DNA of 64,000 nt from an uncultured Lachnospiraceae bacterium (GCA_902779355.1 CACZBF010000013.1:16971-80970); one strand, 5' to 3'; numbered from the stretch's first letter, positions 52,623 through 62,597 are shown. The notes: generated by a model not told the origin, from the letters alone. Translations and numbers: made by a program.

Positions 52623-52656
52623 CTCCTTTGCAAGTTGATTGCAAAGGAGTTTTTTT
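52623..52656 (+). terminator. Terminator-like hairpin holding the dnaD ribosome site
   Basis: Perfect 11-base stem CTCCTTTGCAA (52623-52633) / TTGCAAAGGAG (52639-52649), five-base loop, then seven T, then the dnaD ATG at 52657. It has all features of an intrinsic terminator for readthrough from murC, and its right arm contains AAGGAG, the dnaD ribosome site. A transcript starting at 52629 would lose the first six bases of the left arm and free the site. Confidence 0.75.
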
Positions 52657-53766
52657 ATGGCAGGTGTGATACTTGGCAGTGACTCAGAGCGTGGAAATAC
52701 TGCCGTTTCAAATATGTTCATCGACGAATACATGGCGGACGCCAACGGCGAATACGTCAAGATCTATCTTTATCTGCTGCGTTGCATGAATTCCGGCGAG
52801 GAGTCTATTCTGATCTCGCGCATGGCGGATAAATTCGATCATACGGAAAAGGATATCCGGCGAGCCCTTCGTTACTGGGAGAAAGTGAAGCTTCTCCGAC
52901 TGGAGTTTGATGACGAGGAGCAGTTGACCGGAATCTATCTCGTAGACACCGCAAAAGCAAAAAAAAGCAAAAAGGGAAAAGGCGACACTGTGTCTCTTCG
53001 TCGTGAGTCCAAGTCTGAGGATGTGAGGCCGGAAAAGTCTGAAGAAATGCCACCGACCAAGACTTATTATACGAAGGGAGATCTCGAGAACTTCGGCAAG
53101 GACGAGACCGTGCAGGAGATGCTCTATGCGGCTGAGCGGATGTGCGGGAGGACGCTGACGCAGACAGATTCGAATACGATCCTTTTCTGGTATGAGGAAC
53201 TCGGCTTCTCTGCGGATCTCATCGAGTATCTTGTGGAATACAGTGTAGATAACGGTCATAAAAACATGCGCTACATGGAAAAAGTGGCGCAGTCCTGGAA
53301 GGAAGCCGGTATTTCCACCGTAGCAGAAGCAAAGGAACATGTGAAGTCCAGAAGCAGGATCTATAATAAGGTAATCAAATGCTTCGGAATCACGGGGCGT
53401 GGACTCGGTGAAACCGAGCTCGCTTTTCTGGATAAGTGGAAGAAAGAGTATAAGTTCACGGATGAGATGATCGCGGAAGCCTGCCGCCGGACGATGGAAG
53501 CCACCCATAATCCGAGTTTTGCTTACGCAGACTCCATTCTTACCAGATGGAAAGAAAACAAGATCACGAATATGGCGGAAGTGGAAGAGGCGGATGCGGC
53601 GCATAAAAAGGAAGTATCTGCAGCGGCCGAGAGCAAAGCGGCTGCGAGAAGGAAGATCTCGACCGTCAATAAATTCAATAACTTTGAACAACGTACCTAT
53701 AATTATGAGCAGATTGAAAAGCAATTCGAAGAGCAGCTTTTGAACAGCGCGCGGAGAAAGGACTAA
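52657..53766 (+). CDS. DnaD domain replication/primosome protein
   Basis: 369 residues from the ATG at 52657. An N-terminal winged-helix part (about 1-95) with FIDEYMADANGEYVKIYLYLLR, a charged linker, then two DnaD/DnaB_2 helical domains (about 130-215 and 230-300, with LFWYEELGFSADLIEYLVEY). DnaD-type proteins help DnaA and DnaI load the helicase. AAGGAG ribosome site sits in the upstream hairpin. Two bases separate it from the dnaI-like gene. Confidence 0.88.
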   Translation: MAGVILGSDSERGNTAVSNMFIDEYMADANGEYVKIYLYLLRCMNSGEESILISRMADKFDHTEKDIRRALRYWEKVKLLRLEFDDEEQLTGIYLVDTAKAKKSKKGKGDTVSLRRESKSEDVRPEKSEEMPPTKTYYTKGDLENFGKDETVQEMLYAAERMCGRTLTQTDSNTILFWYEELGFSADLIEYLVEYSVDNGHKNMRYMEKVAQSWKEAGISTVAEAKEHVKSRSRIYNKVIKCFGITGRGLGETELAFLDKWKKEYKFTDEMIAEACRRTMEATHNPSFAYADSILTRWKENKITNMAEVEEADAAHKKEVSAAAESKAAARRKISTVNKFNNFEQRTYNYEQIEKQFEEQLLNSARRKD

Positions 53767-53768
53767 GG

Positions 53769-54752
53769 ATGGCGCTGAGCAACATGCAATACGACATGCT
53801 CCGTCGCGAATATGACCGGATGCAGAGAGAAGATCGGGAGGAAGCCGCAGAACGGAAACGGGAAGTTTACAGCAAGGACGGCCGCCTTCAGAAGATCGAT
53901 GAGCAGATGGCATCCCTTGCGGTGACACAGGCGGAAAAACTTCTCTCCGGAGAGGCAGATTCTCTGAATGAGCTTCATACGCATATGGAAGCGCTTCGTG
54001 AGGAAAAGAAAGGAATCATCACATCCCTGGGATATGATGAGGATTTTTTTGTGCCTGCGTATCGCTGCCCTGACTGCAAAGACACCGGTTATATCGGCGC
54101 AGAGCGCTGCCACTGCTTTGTGCAGCGGTCGTTGGACCTTGTGTATGCGCAGTCCAACCTGCAGGGCGTTCTCGCAGAAACGGGATTCGATCGTTTTTCG
54201 CTGGATTATTATACAAAAGAAAAGAAGGATCAGGAAAGGCTCAGTCCCTATGAGGCAGCGGAGCTTGCGCTTCATGTCAGCCGGGAGTTTGTAGAGAATT
54301 TCGGACAAACCTTTCAAAACCTTTATTTTTATGGCAATACCGGCGTCGGAAAGACCTTTCTCTCTAACTGTATCGCAAAAGAGCTGATGGATCGCGGGCA
54401 TTCCGTGGTTTCCTTTACAGCGCCAAATCTTTTTGATATATTTGAAAAAGACGTATTCCAGAAGGATCCGGAAGCAAAAGCGCTCCGGGGGAATATCTAC
54501 GATGTAGATCTTCTGATCATAGATGATCTAGGCACTGAGATCGGCGGATCATTTACGTCATCCCAGCTCGCTCTGATGCTGAACGAGCGGATCCTCCGGG
54601 AAAAACCTACGATCATCTCCACGAATCTGAAGATGCAGGAGATCACGGATCGTTATTCGGAACGTATTTTTTCCAGAATTTCCGGTTACTATACGGTGAT
54701 GCATCTCTTGGGAGGTGACATCAGGATGCAAAAAAAACTGCAAGCACGATAG
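53769..54752 (+). CDS. Helicase-loader ATPase (DnaI/DnaC-like)
   Basis: 327 residues. N-terminal helical domain, a zinc-binding CPDCKDTGYIGAERCHC (about 98-114), then an AAA+ ATPase with Walker A YGNTGVGKTF (about 190), Walker B LLIIDDLGTE and sensor-1 Asn in ISTNLK. This is the architecture of Bacillus DnaI, which loads the replicative helicase. It is co-transcribed with the DnaD protein. Confidence 0.9.
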   Translation: MALSNMQYDMLRREYDRMQREDREEAAERKREVYSKDGRLQKIDEQMASLAVTQAEKLLSGEADSLNELHTHMEALREEKKGIITSLGYDEDFFVPAYRCPDCKDTGYIGAERCHCFVQRSLDLVYAQSNLQGVLAETGFDRFSLDYYTKEKKDQERLSPYEAAELALHVSREFVENFGQTFQNLYFYGNTGVGKTFLSNCIAKELMDRGHSVVSFTAPNLFDIFEKDVFQKDPEAKALRGNIYDVDLLIIDDLGTEIGGSFTSSQLALMLNERILREKPTIISTNLKMQEITDRYSERIFSRISGYYTVMHLLGGDIRMQKKLQAR

Positions 54753-54765
54753 GAGGATCCCACTC

Positions 54766-55944
54766 ATGCCAAATGACAAGAGAAACCTTGAAACAATACC
54801 GGTCGGGAGTCTCGGACTGATCCCGCTGGAAAGCTGCAAAGAGATCGGAGAGAAGGTGAACAGTTACCTGATCCGATGGAGAGTGGAGCGGGAGCATGAG
54901 CATCAGAATGATATTGCGTTCCGCGGCTATCTGAGAGACAGTTACATCATGAAAGCGACAAATCCGCGTTTCGGCACAGGCGAGGCGAAAGGTGTGATCG
55001 ACGAATCTGTGCGGGGATGCGATCTTTATCTGATGGTGGATGTGACGAATTACAGCCTGGAATACACGGTATCCGGTCATAAAAACCATATGTCGCCGGA
55101 TGACCATTACCAGGATCTGAAGCGGATCATCGCCGCATTAGAAGGAAAGGCCAGAAGGATCACGGTCATCATGCCGTTCCTTTATGAAAGCAGACAGCAC
55201 AGAAGATCCGCGCGCGAGTCGTTGGATTGCGCACTGGCATTGCAGGAGATCGCGCAAATGGGTGTCGACAACATCATCACGTTTGATGCGCATGATCCGC
55301 GTGTACAGAATGCGATCCCGCTGAACGGCTTTGAAACCGTGACTTCCGCTTATCAGTTCATCAAGGGGATCTGCAAGCATGTGAAGGATCTGGTTTTCGA
55401 TGCAGAGCACATGATGATCATCTCGCCGGACGAAGGCGGTACGAGCAGGGCAGTCTATCTTGCAAACGTGCTGGGTCTGGACATGGGCATGTTCTACAAA
55501 CGCCGCGATTACAGCAAGATCGTGGACGGCCGCAATCCGATCGTTGCGCATGAATTCCTCGGATCTTCCGTGGAGGGCAAGGATGTGCTGATTGTCGATG
55601 ATATGATCAGTTCCGGCGACAGCATGATCGATGTTGCGACAGAGTTGAAAAAGCGCAAGGCGAACAGGATCTTCGCGGTTGCAACGTTCGGCCTTTTTAC
55701 GGGCGGACTGGAGGCCTTTGACAAGGCGGTAGAGGACGGCATCCTTTATAAGGTAGTGACCACAAACCTTACCTATCAGCCGGAGGAACTGAAGCAGCGT
55801 CCCTATTTCATCAGCTGCGACATGAGCAAATACATTGCCTATATCATTGATACCTTAAATCATGATTCTTCCATCAGCGATCTCCTGAATCCTTATGACA
55901 GGATCAAACGGCTGGTTTCGCGTTATAAAAACGGAGAGTATTGA
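54766..55944 (+). CDS. Ribose-phosphate pyrophosphokinase, divergent
   Basis: 392 residues from the ATG at 54766 (AGGAGG nine bases upstream); the frame runs back inside the dnaI-like gene. It resembles PRPP synthetases but is longer than the usual 310-320. Visible: YESRQHRR (flexible-loop-like), TFDAHDPRVQNAI, the PRPP-binding VDDMISSGDSM, and ISPDEGG. In the standard enzyme the PRPP motif is VDDIIDTGGT, so this is the divergent long branch. It makes PRPP for nucleotide, His and Trp synthesis. Overlaps pth by one base. Confidence 0.82.
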   Translation: MPNDKRNLETIPVGSLGLIPLESCKEIGEKVNSYLIRWRVEREHEHQNDIAFRGYLRDSYIMKATNPRFGTGEAKGVIDESVRGCDLYLMVDVTNYSLEYTVSGHKNHMSPDDHYQDLKRIIAALEGKARRITVIMPFLYESRQHRRSARESLDCALALQEIAQMGVDNIITFDAHDPRVQNAIPLNGFETVTSAYQFIKGICKHVKDLVFDAEHMMIISPDEGGTSRAVYLANVLGLDMGMFYKRRDYSKIVDGRNPIVAHEFLGSSVEGKDVLIVDDMISSGDSMIDVATELKKRKANRIFAVATFGLFTGGLEAFDKAVEDGILYKVVTTNLTYQPEELKQRPYFISCDMSKYIAYIIDTLNHDSSISDLLNPYDRIKRLVSRYKNGEY

Positions 55945-56519
55945 TGTTTATTATTACGGGTCTCGGGAATCCGGGGCTGAAATATAACAGAACCAGACAT
56001 AACGTCGGCTTCGACGTGATCGATCTCCTGGTCGCGCAGCAGAACGTCACGATGAAGGACAACCGGGCCAAAGGTCTGGTCGGGAAGTGCACGATCGGCG
56101 GCGCAAAAGCGGTACTCTTAAAGCCGATGACTTACATGAACGCCAGCGGCAGCGCTGTGAGAGCGGTCGTTGATTTCTATAAAGCCGATCCTGCGAGCGA
56201 CCTCATTGTGATCAGTGATGACGTGAGTCTTCCGGCGGGGATGCTCCGTATCCGCAAAAAGGGCAGCGCGGGTGGACACAACGGTCTCAAAGACATCATC
56301 GCAAAATGCGGGACCGAGGAGTTCACAAGGATCCGGATCGGTGTCGGAGAAAAGCCTGAGAATAAGGACATGGTAAAGCATGTGCTCGGCAAGCCGAACC
56401 GATGGGACAGAAAGCGGTTGGAAGGCGCGTATGAGAAGGTGATCGACGCGCTGAACCTGATCGTTGCCGGCGAGATCGACAAAGCGATGAATTTGTACAA
56501 TACCAAGATCGAAAAGTAA
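55944..56519 (+). CDS. pth: Peptidyl-tRNA hydrolase
   Basis: 191 residues from the ATG at 55944; a TTG one codon upstream is not needed. Catalytic motif N-x-R-x-x-x-N with the active His: GLGNPGLKYNRTRHNVGFD. GGAGAG lies before the ATG. It frees tRNA from peptidyl-tRNA that dropped off ribosomes. It stands next to mfd, as is common in Firmicutes. Confidence 0.96.
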   Translation: MFIITGLGNPGLKYNRTRHNVGFDVIDLLVAQQNVTMKDNRAKGLVGKCTIGGAKAVLLKPMTYMNASGSAVRAVVDFYKADPASDLIVISDDVSLPAGMLRIRKKGSAGGHNGLKDIIAKCGTEEFTRIRIGVGEKPENKDMVKHVLGKPNRWDRKRLEGAYEKVIDALNLIVAGEIDKAMNLYNTKIEK

Positions 56520-56524
56520 CGGAT

Positions 56525-59500
56525 ATGAGAAGTCTTACGGAACCGTTGCGGGAACTGAATACCATTCAAGCATTAGAGCGTGATCTGGAAAGCGATAGAG
56601 GCTTTCGGAAGCTGTCCGGCTGTATTGACGCGGACAAAGCGCATCTGATCTATACGATAGGCGGCCGGGAGAAAAGCCGCCTTGTTATTACATATCATGA
56701 GATCCGGGCCAGGGAGCTGTACGAGGATCTTCTTTTTTTTGCCAAAGAGACAGCACAGTATCCGGCAAAAGACATTCTTTTCTATCAGGCGGATATCCAC
56801 GGAAATGTACTGACGTCCCAAAGAATTCGTGCGTTGAAAGAGTTGTCTGAAAATCCGCAGGCGATCGTGGTGACGACGTTTGATGCGTTGATGAACCGCA
56901 TTCCACCGGCCGACAATTTCACCGGCGGGATTGTGAAGATCAGATCCGGCGATGTTATGGACCTTTCTCTTTTTGCGGAGAAACTCGTGAGAATGGGCTA
57001 TGAAAGGAGTTATGAAGCAAATTCCCCGGGAGAGTTTGCGGTGCGCGGCGGAATCCTTGATGTATTTCCGTTGACCGAAGATATGCCGATCCGCATCGAA
57101 CTCTGGGGAGATGAGGTGGACTCGCTCCGCATCTATGACGCGCAGACGCAGCGTTCGTTGGAAAACATCGAAGAAGCGGTGATCTATCCGGCGACGGAGT
57201 TTGTCTTGACAGAAGACCTGAGAAAAAAGGGGATGGAGAAAATCCGCCGCGAAATGCAGGAGGTGTACGATACGCACCGCCAGCGCTTCGAGACGGAGAC
57301 AGCTGCTCGTGTGAAAAAGCATGCAGATGCGGTGTTGGAGGAGCTGGAGGAGCTTTCCGGAACGGATCTGGATCTGTACCTGCCCTTCTTTTTTGAGGAA
57401 GCATCCTGTCTGACAGATTATCTGGATCCGGAAAAGACGCTTGTATTTCTGGATGAACCGGTGCATCTGGTGGAAAAGGGGAGGACCACGGAACTGGAGT
57501 TTCGGGAAAGCATGGAACAGCGTCTTTTGGCCGGTGACCTTTTGCCGGGACAGTTAAAGGCGTTGCGGAGTGTGGAAGAGACCATAGCGGATCTTTCCCG
57601 GTTTTCCTGTGTGATGTTGTCTGTGCTGGACCGGGATGCAGAGGAGATCCGGGAGAAACAAAGTTATGAGATCTCTTCCAGGAGCATCCATTCTTATCGC
57701 GGCAGTTTTGACCTTTTGGTAAAGGACCTGCAGGCATACAAGAAAAAAGGCTATCGCATTGTATTACTGTCCGGCTCCAGGACGAAGGCATCCCATCTTG
57801 CCGAAGACCTTCAAAATGAAGGGTTGAACGCCTTTTTTACAGAGGATTGCGACCATACGGTGAAGCCGGGGGAAACGCAGATCCTTTACGGAAAGGTGAA
57901 ATGCGGGTATGAATACCCGGAGCTTAGGTTTGCGGTGATCACGGAAAGTGATATCTTTGGCGCCGAAAAGAAGAAAAAGAAACATAAAAAGCATTATGAA
58001 GGGGAGAAGATCGGTACTTTTTCGGATCTGTCCGTCGGGGATATCGTAGTCCACGAGGATTACGGATTCGGCATCTATCGCGGCATCGAAAAGGTTGAGA
58101 TCGAGCACACCGCACGTGATTATATGAAGATCGAATATGCGGGAGGCTCCAATCTTTATGTGCTTGCAACAAGGCTGGACAAGATCCAGAAATACACCGG
58201 CGCAGATGGGAAAACCCCGAAGCTCAACAAACTCGGCGGTCAGGAATGGAAACGCACGCGCGCAAAGGTAAAGAGCGCAGTCAAAGAGATCGCGCATGAT
58301 CTGGTGGAACTGTATGCCGTCCGAGAGAATGTCGACGGTTATGTTTACGGACCGGACACAATCTGGCAGCGTGAATTTGAGGAGATGTTCCCATTCGAAG
58401 AGACCGAGGATCAGAAGAGCGCGATCGAAGCGACCAAGCATGATATGGAAAGCAAAAAGATCATGGATCGCTTGATCTGCGGCGACGTGGGATACGGAAA
58501 AACGGAAGTTGCGATCAGAGCAGCATTCAAGGCGGTACAGGAGGGGAAACAGGTAGCCTATCTTTGCCCGACAACGATCCTGGCGCAGCAGCATTTCAAC
58601 ACGTTTACGGAGCGGATGAAGGATTTTCCGGTCAGGATCGATCTATTGTGCCGGTTTCGAACATCTGCGGAACAGAAGAGAACGATCTCTGATCTTCAAA
58701 AAGGACAGGTGGATATTGTCATCGGGACACATCGACTTCTTTCCAAGGATGTGCAATATAAGGATCTCGGGCTTCTTGTGATCGACGAGGAGCAACGGTT
58801 TGGCGTCAGCCATAAGGAAACCATTAAGAAGATGAAAAAAACCGTGGATGTCCTGACATTGACGGCGACACCGATCCCGCGTACGCTGCACATGAGCCTG
58901 ATCGGGATTCGGGACATGAGCATCCTGGAAGAGCCGCCCCTTGACCGTGTTCCGATCCAGACTTACGTGATGGAATATAATGAAGAAATGGTACGGGAAG
59001 CGATCATGCGGGAGATTGCCCGCGGAGGGCAGGTCTATTATGTCTATAATCGTGTGGATCGTATCATGGAGCAGACGGCAAAGATCGCTGCAAAGGTGCC
59101 GGATGCGGTCGTGGAATTTGCGCACGGCCAAATGAGGGAGCGCGATCTGGAAGAAATGATGTGCCGGTTTATCAATGGAGAGATCGATGTGCTCGTCTCC
59201 ACCACGATCATCGAAACCGGGCTTGATATCGGCAATGTCAACACGATCATCATCCAGGATGCGGATCGCTATGGTCTGGCGCAGCTCTATCAGCTCCGCG
59301 GCAGAGTCGGGCGGTCAAACAGAACCGCGTATGCATTTTTGATGTATCGGAAAGATAAGATTTTAAAAGAAGTTGCGGAAAAGAGATTGGCGGCGATCAA
59401 AGAATTTACGGATCTTGGCAGCGGCTTTCGGATCGCGATGCGGGATCTTGAGATCCGGGGAGCAGGGAATCTTCTGGGCGCGGAGCAGTCCGGTCATATG

Positions 59501-60055
59501 CGGAGCGTCGGTTATGATCTTTACTGCAAGATGCTGAATGAGGCTGTAAAAGAAGAAAAAGGGATCGGAGAGGAAGAGCCGTTCGATACGACGATTGAGC
59601 TAGTGACGGACGCTTTCATACCGGCGGATTATATTGCGAACGAATTCCAAAAAATGGATATTTACAAACGGATCGCGGGCATCGAGAGTACGGAAGAAGC
59701 GGAGGAGATGGTGGAAGAATTGATCGATCGTTTTTCCGATCCGCCGGAAAGTGTGCTGAATCTGATCCGGATTGCGAAGTTAAAAGCGAAAGCACATCAG
59801 GTCTTTTTGACGGAGGTGACAGAGAAGCAGGGGCGTATCGAATTTGTGTTTTATGAACGAGCACCGGTCGATCCGACAAAGATTCCGGCATTTGTTGACC
59901 GCTACGATGGGGCGCTCACGTTTCGTGCAGATAAGAAGGCGCCGTATTTTGTCTATGAAGCAAAAAATAACCGCGATGCGAGAAAAGAGGTGCTGGATTT
60001 CTGCGAGGAGTTTTTGCCGGAGATGGGCGATTACTTGCTGGATCAGGGTTTATAA
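56525..60055 (+). CDS. mfd: Transcription-repair coupling factor Mfd
   Basis: 1176 residues, full length. UvrB-homology region (about 1-360), RNA-polymerase-interaction domain (about 490-560, GDIVVHEDYGFGIYRGIEKV), superfamily 2 helicase core with Walker A CGDVGYGKTE and box VIDEEQRFGV, and the C-terminal TRCF domain. It removes RNA polymerase stalled at DNA damage and recruits UvrA. It starts five bases after pth. Some codon choices at the start are rare-looking but unremarkable. Confidence 0.97.
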   Translation: MRSLTEPLRELNTIQALERDLESDRGFRKLSGCIDADKAHLIYTIGGREKSRLVITYHEIRARELYEDLLFFAKETAQYPAKDILFYQADIHGNVLTSQRIRALKELSENPQAIVVTTFDALMNRIPPADNFTGGIVKIRSGDVMDLSLFAEKLVRMGYERSYEANSPGEFAVRGGILDVFPLTEDMPIRIELWGDEVDSLRIYDAQTQRSLENIEEAVIYPATEFVLTEDLRKKGMEKIRREMQEVYDTHRQRFETETAARVKKHADAVLEELEELSGTDLDLYLPFFFEEASCLTDYLDPEKTLVFLDEPVHLVEKGRTTELEFRESMEQRLLAGDLLPGQLKALRSVEETIADLSRFSCVMLSVLDRDAEEIREKQSYEISSRSIHSYRGSFDLLVKDLQAYKKKGYRIVLLSGSRTKASHLAEDLQNEGLNAFFTEDCDHTVKPGETQILYGKVKCGYEYPELRFAVITESDIFGAEKKKKKHKKHYEGEKIGTFSDLSVGDIVVHEDYGFGIYRGIEKVEIEHTARDYMKIEYAGGSNLYVLATRLDKIQKYTGADGKTPKLNKLGGQEWKRTRAKVKSAVKEIAHDLVELYAVRENVDGYVYGPDTIWQREFEEMFPFEETEDQKSAIEATKHDMESKKIMDRLICGDVGYGKTEVAIRAAFKAVQEGKQVAYLCPTTILAQQHFNTFTERMKDFPVRIDLLCRFRTSAEQKRTISDLQKGQVDIVIGTHRLLSKDVQYKDLGLLVIDEEQRFGVSHKETIKKMKKTVDVLTLTATPIPRTLHMSLIGIRDMSILEEPPLDRVPIQTYVMEYNEEMVREAIMREIARGGQVYYVYNRVDRIMEQTAKIAAKVPDAVVEFAHGQMRERDLEEMMCRFINGEIDVLVSTTIIETGLDIGNVNTIIIQDADRYGLAQLYQLRGRVGRSNRTAYAFLMYRKDKILKEVAEKRLAAIKEFTDLGSGFRIAMRDLEIRGAGNLLGAEQSGHMRSVGYDLYCKMLNEAVKEEKGIGEEEPFDTTIELVTDAFIPADYIANEFQKMDIYKRIAGIESTEEAEEMVEELIDRFSDPPESVLNLIRIAKLKAKAHQVFLTEVTEKQGRIEFVFYERAPVDPTKIPAFVDRYDGALTFRADKKAPYFVYEAKNNRDARKEVLDFCEEFLPEMGDYLLDQGL

Positions 60056-60063
60056 GGTATAAT
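60035..60063 (+). promoter_or_regulatory. Promoter inside the mfd end for the lipoprotein operon
   Basis: TTGCTG (60035-60040), 17 bases, perfect TATAAT (60058-60063), inside and just past the mfd stop. Expected start near 60070, leader of 26 bases with ACGGAGGA before the ATG. Confidence 0.7.
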
Positions 60064-60095
60064 ACCGCTTAGATGTCAAAAGACGGAGGAATGTA

Positions 60096-60815
60096 ATGAA
60101 CAGAAAGAGGATCGCGATTTCGTGTGTAGCCGGAGTGCTTTCTTTCATAATGATCGCAGGTTGCGGAAAGCTTGATCCGACAAAGACAGTTGCGACCGTG
60201 GACGGCAACGCGATCGAGGCTGGTCTGGTCAATCTGAAAGCGCAGATCTCTGCGGCAAGTTATGATACCTATCTGCTTTCCTATTATGGAGCGGATATGT
60301 GGGAGACGGACGAAACCGGGACAGGTCAGACGCTTTCCGAGGAGGTGCGGCAGGAGACGCTGACTGAGGCAGAGCGGCAATATCTTCTGGAAGAACACAT
60401 GTCAGATTATCAGGTGGCGCTGGATGCAGAAGACGAGGCTCTGATCGATTCCTACACCAGTCGTTTTTTAGCGGATAACACGAAAGAAGGATTAAAGGCG
60501 CTCGGCGCAGATGAGAAATACGTTCGTGAGATGTTCCGTCTGATGGCGATTGAGGCAAAAATGCGTGCTGCCATTGAGGCGACTGCCGATACGACGGTGA
60601 CAGAAGCAGATCTTGCAGAGAGTGAAGAGGCTACGGAGGAATCCATCATCGCGGAGCGGCAATATGAGAAGTATCAGGAAGTGGTAGAGGCATATCTTGC
60701 CGCTGCGGATATCACGGTAGATGAAGCAGTCCTTTCTACGATCAGTTTTGATCAGTTCCTGTCAATCGTAGAGACCCCTGCGGAAGCCTCGGCTTCTGTT
60801 TCGACGGAGGAGTAG
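60096..60815 (+). CDS. SurA/PrsA-like lipoprotein without rotamase domain
   Basis: 239 residues. Signal peptide with lipobox IAGC, C23. Shows the SurA/PrsA N-terminal chaperone pattern: VATVDGNAIEAGLVNLK, a helical stretch with ATEESI, and a late segment DEAVLSTISFDQFL. The parvulin domain seen in PrsA is missing and the length is short, so no rotamase activity is expected. Likely an extracytoplasmic folding helper. The M23 gene follows after five bases. Function inferred from family resemblance only. Confidence 0.72.
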   Translation: MNRKRIAISCVAGVLSFIMIAGCGKLDPTKTVATVDGNAIEAGLVNLKAQISAASYDTYLLSYYGADMWETDETGTGQTLSEEVRQETLTEAERQYLLEEHMSDYQVALDAEDEALIDSYTSRFLADNTKEGLKALGADEKYVREMFRLMAIEAKMRAAIEATADTTVTEADLAESEEATEESIIAERQYEKYQEVVEAYLAAADITVDEAVLSTISFDQFLSIVETPAEASASVSTEE

Positions 60816-60820
60816 TGTTT

Positions 60821-62461
60821 ATGGGGAAAAAGAGAGCCGCCATATCGGCGGCTTTTCTCATCGTTATACTGGTTCTTTTGATCATCGGTGCGTTGGCGCA
60901 GCATCGGTGCTTTTGGCAAACCTATCAGGAAGTATACCTGAACGGGGCATTTGTCGGTGCGACAGCAGATCCTGTGGATCTGCGGCATATGTTTGTGGAG
61001 GCAAAAAAAGAGGTTTGCAGAGAACATGATGGGGAATACCTGCTTTGGAAGCCGGAGTATGAAAGTAAAACCGGACATACTTTTTTAACGCCGCTTCTCT
61101 CCGGAGGAGAGCTGCAGGAGCGCCTTGTAGATAAGCTTCGGAGTGACTATGCATTAGAAGGAGTGCCCCTTTCCTATACGGTCAGCGTTGGAAATTATCG
61201 GGCATCGTTCCGGACACAGGAAGAAGCGGTTTTGTTCCTGGATAGAGCAAAAAAAGAAGCGGATCCGGATGGTCTTTTCCGGACGGAGATCCTTACAAAT
61301 GCAGATCATGAAAGCAATTGTTTGTCAGCGGTTCTGATGTCTACGAAAGAACCGGAGGACGCGGATGAGCCGGAGGATTCCGATGGAATGGAAACAGCGG
61401 ATGAGGAAGTTTCTTTCGTTACGGCAGCGCGCGCCGGTGTGATCCCTGCCTTTTTGAATCCGCTGACGAGGCCGGAAACAGCAGACTATGTGAGTGGCGG
61501 TGCGTCGCAGAAGATGATCGCTCTTTTACAGGATGCGATCGCACATCCTGAGAAAAACCGCTATGAGACCGGGCTTGTAGATGCGAGTTTCCTGGTACCG
61601 GTCTATCTGTATTCCGATTATGTCACGGAAGATCAACTGGCCGATATGGATACAGCGGTCGCGGAGGTGACGAAGGAAGAGGAGACGAATAAGCTTTATA
61701 CCGTAAAAGGCGGCGATACCATGTCCGGGATTGCAGAACGGTACGGGCTGTCTTTGGACTATCTTTTGAAATTGAATGAATTTGAAGATCAGAACCAGAC
61801 CATTCATATTGATCAGGAACTGATCGTGGCGGTTCCCGAGCCGGAGCTGAAGCTCAGGACAGTGGACGGGATCCTGTATGAAGAAGACTTTACGGCGAAT
61901 CCCATCATCATTCCGAACAATGACTGGTATAATACAAAAGAAGAATTGATCTCGGAAGGAACAACGGGACATCGCGAAGTGAATGCCTTTGTTACCTATG
62001 AGAACGGCGTAGAGAGCAATCGTTCCATCGCACATACGACGGTATTGCGGGAATCGGTACCGGAGGTCATTGAAAGAGGAACGATCGTACCGCCGACTTA
62101 TATCAAGCCGATCCATGGCGGCCGATTTTCATCAGGCTTCGGAAGACGTTGGGGAAGGATGCATAAGGGTGTCGACTGGGCCTGCCCGACGGGGACCGTG
62201 GTGTTTGCTTCCAGCGACGGTGTTGTGGAATATGCAGGATGGGGCAATGGATACGGCAACACGATCCTGATCAGTCATCCGGATGGGAGAAAAACCCGTG
62301 TCGGCCATCTCTCGAAGATCCTGGTGCATGACGGACAAAGCGTCAAGCAGGGAGAGACCATTGGCCTTTCCGGCAGTACAGGGCGTTCTACCGGGCCGCA
62401 TGTGCATTTCGAGATCTATATCAACGGCACACAAGTGAATCCGTTGGACTATATTAAATAA
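60821..62461 (+). CDS. LysM-G5-M23 cell-wall endopeptidase
   Basis: 546 residues from the ATG at 60821, chosen because GGAGGAG is eight bases upstream; a GTG at 60815 would be too close. One N-terminal membrane helix (about 8-26), a 250-residue region with no clear fold, LysM (about 293-340, YTVKGGDTMSGIAERYG), G5-like strands (about 350-420) and a C-terminal M23 metallopeptidase domain with zinc ligands H and D in MHKGVDWAC and HVHFE. It probably cuts peptidoglycan cross-links. Same operon as the lipoprotein. Confidence 0.9.
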   Translation: MGKKRAAISAAFLIVILVLLIIGALAQHRCFWQTYQEVYLNGAFVGATADPVDLRHMFVEAKKEVCREHDGEYLLWKPEYESKTGHTFLTPLLSGGELQERLVDKLRSDYALEGVPLSYTVSVGNYRASFRTQEEAVLFLDRAKKEADPDGLFRTEILTNADHESNCLSAVLMSTKEPEDADEPEDSDGMETADEEVSFVTAARAGVIPAFLNPLTRPETADYVSGGASQKMIALLQDAIAHPEKNRYETGLVDASFLVPVYLYSDYVTEDQLADMDTAVAEVTKEEETNKLYTVKGGDTMSGIAERYGLSLDYLLKLNEFEDQNQTIHIDQELIVAVPEPELKLRTVDGILYEEDFTANPIIIPNNDWYNTKEELISEGTTGHREVNAFVTYENGVESNRSIAHTTVLRESVPEVIERGTIVPPTYIKPIHGGRFSSGFGRRWGRMHKGVDWACPTGTVVFASSDGVVEYAGWGNGYGNTILISHPDGRKTRVGHLSKILVHDGQSVKQGETIGLSGSTGRSTGPHVHFEIYINGTQVNPLDYIK

Positions 62462-62499
62462 GAATGATATAGTAAAAGAGGTCAGATTTGTAAGAACAC

Positions 62500-62529
62500 T
62501 TGACAAAGGCTCGTTCTCGCTATTATAAT
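62500..62529 (+). promoter_or_regulatory. Strong promoter of murA
   Basis: Perfect TTGACA (62500-62505), 18 bases, perfect TATAAT (62524-62529). Expected start near 62536; leader about 62 bases with GTAAGGGAA before the ATG at 62598. Confidence 0.8.
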
Positions 62530-62597
62530 GTGATAACTTTGAAAAGAGCGGGAAATCACGGAGGATACGACAGCAGGGATCTGATCGTAAGGGAATC

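Noticed and set aside
52540..52660. Chromosomal replication origin at the DnaA boxes
   Set aside because: Only two perfect boxes and one weak one, no AT-rich unwinding stretch and no dnaA or dnaN nearby; operon control is the simpler reading.
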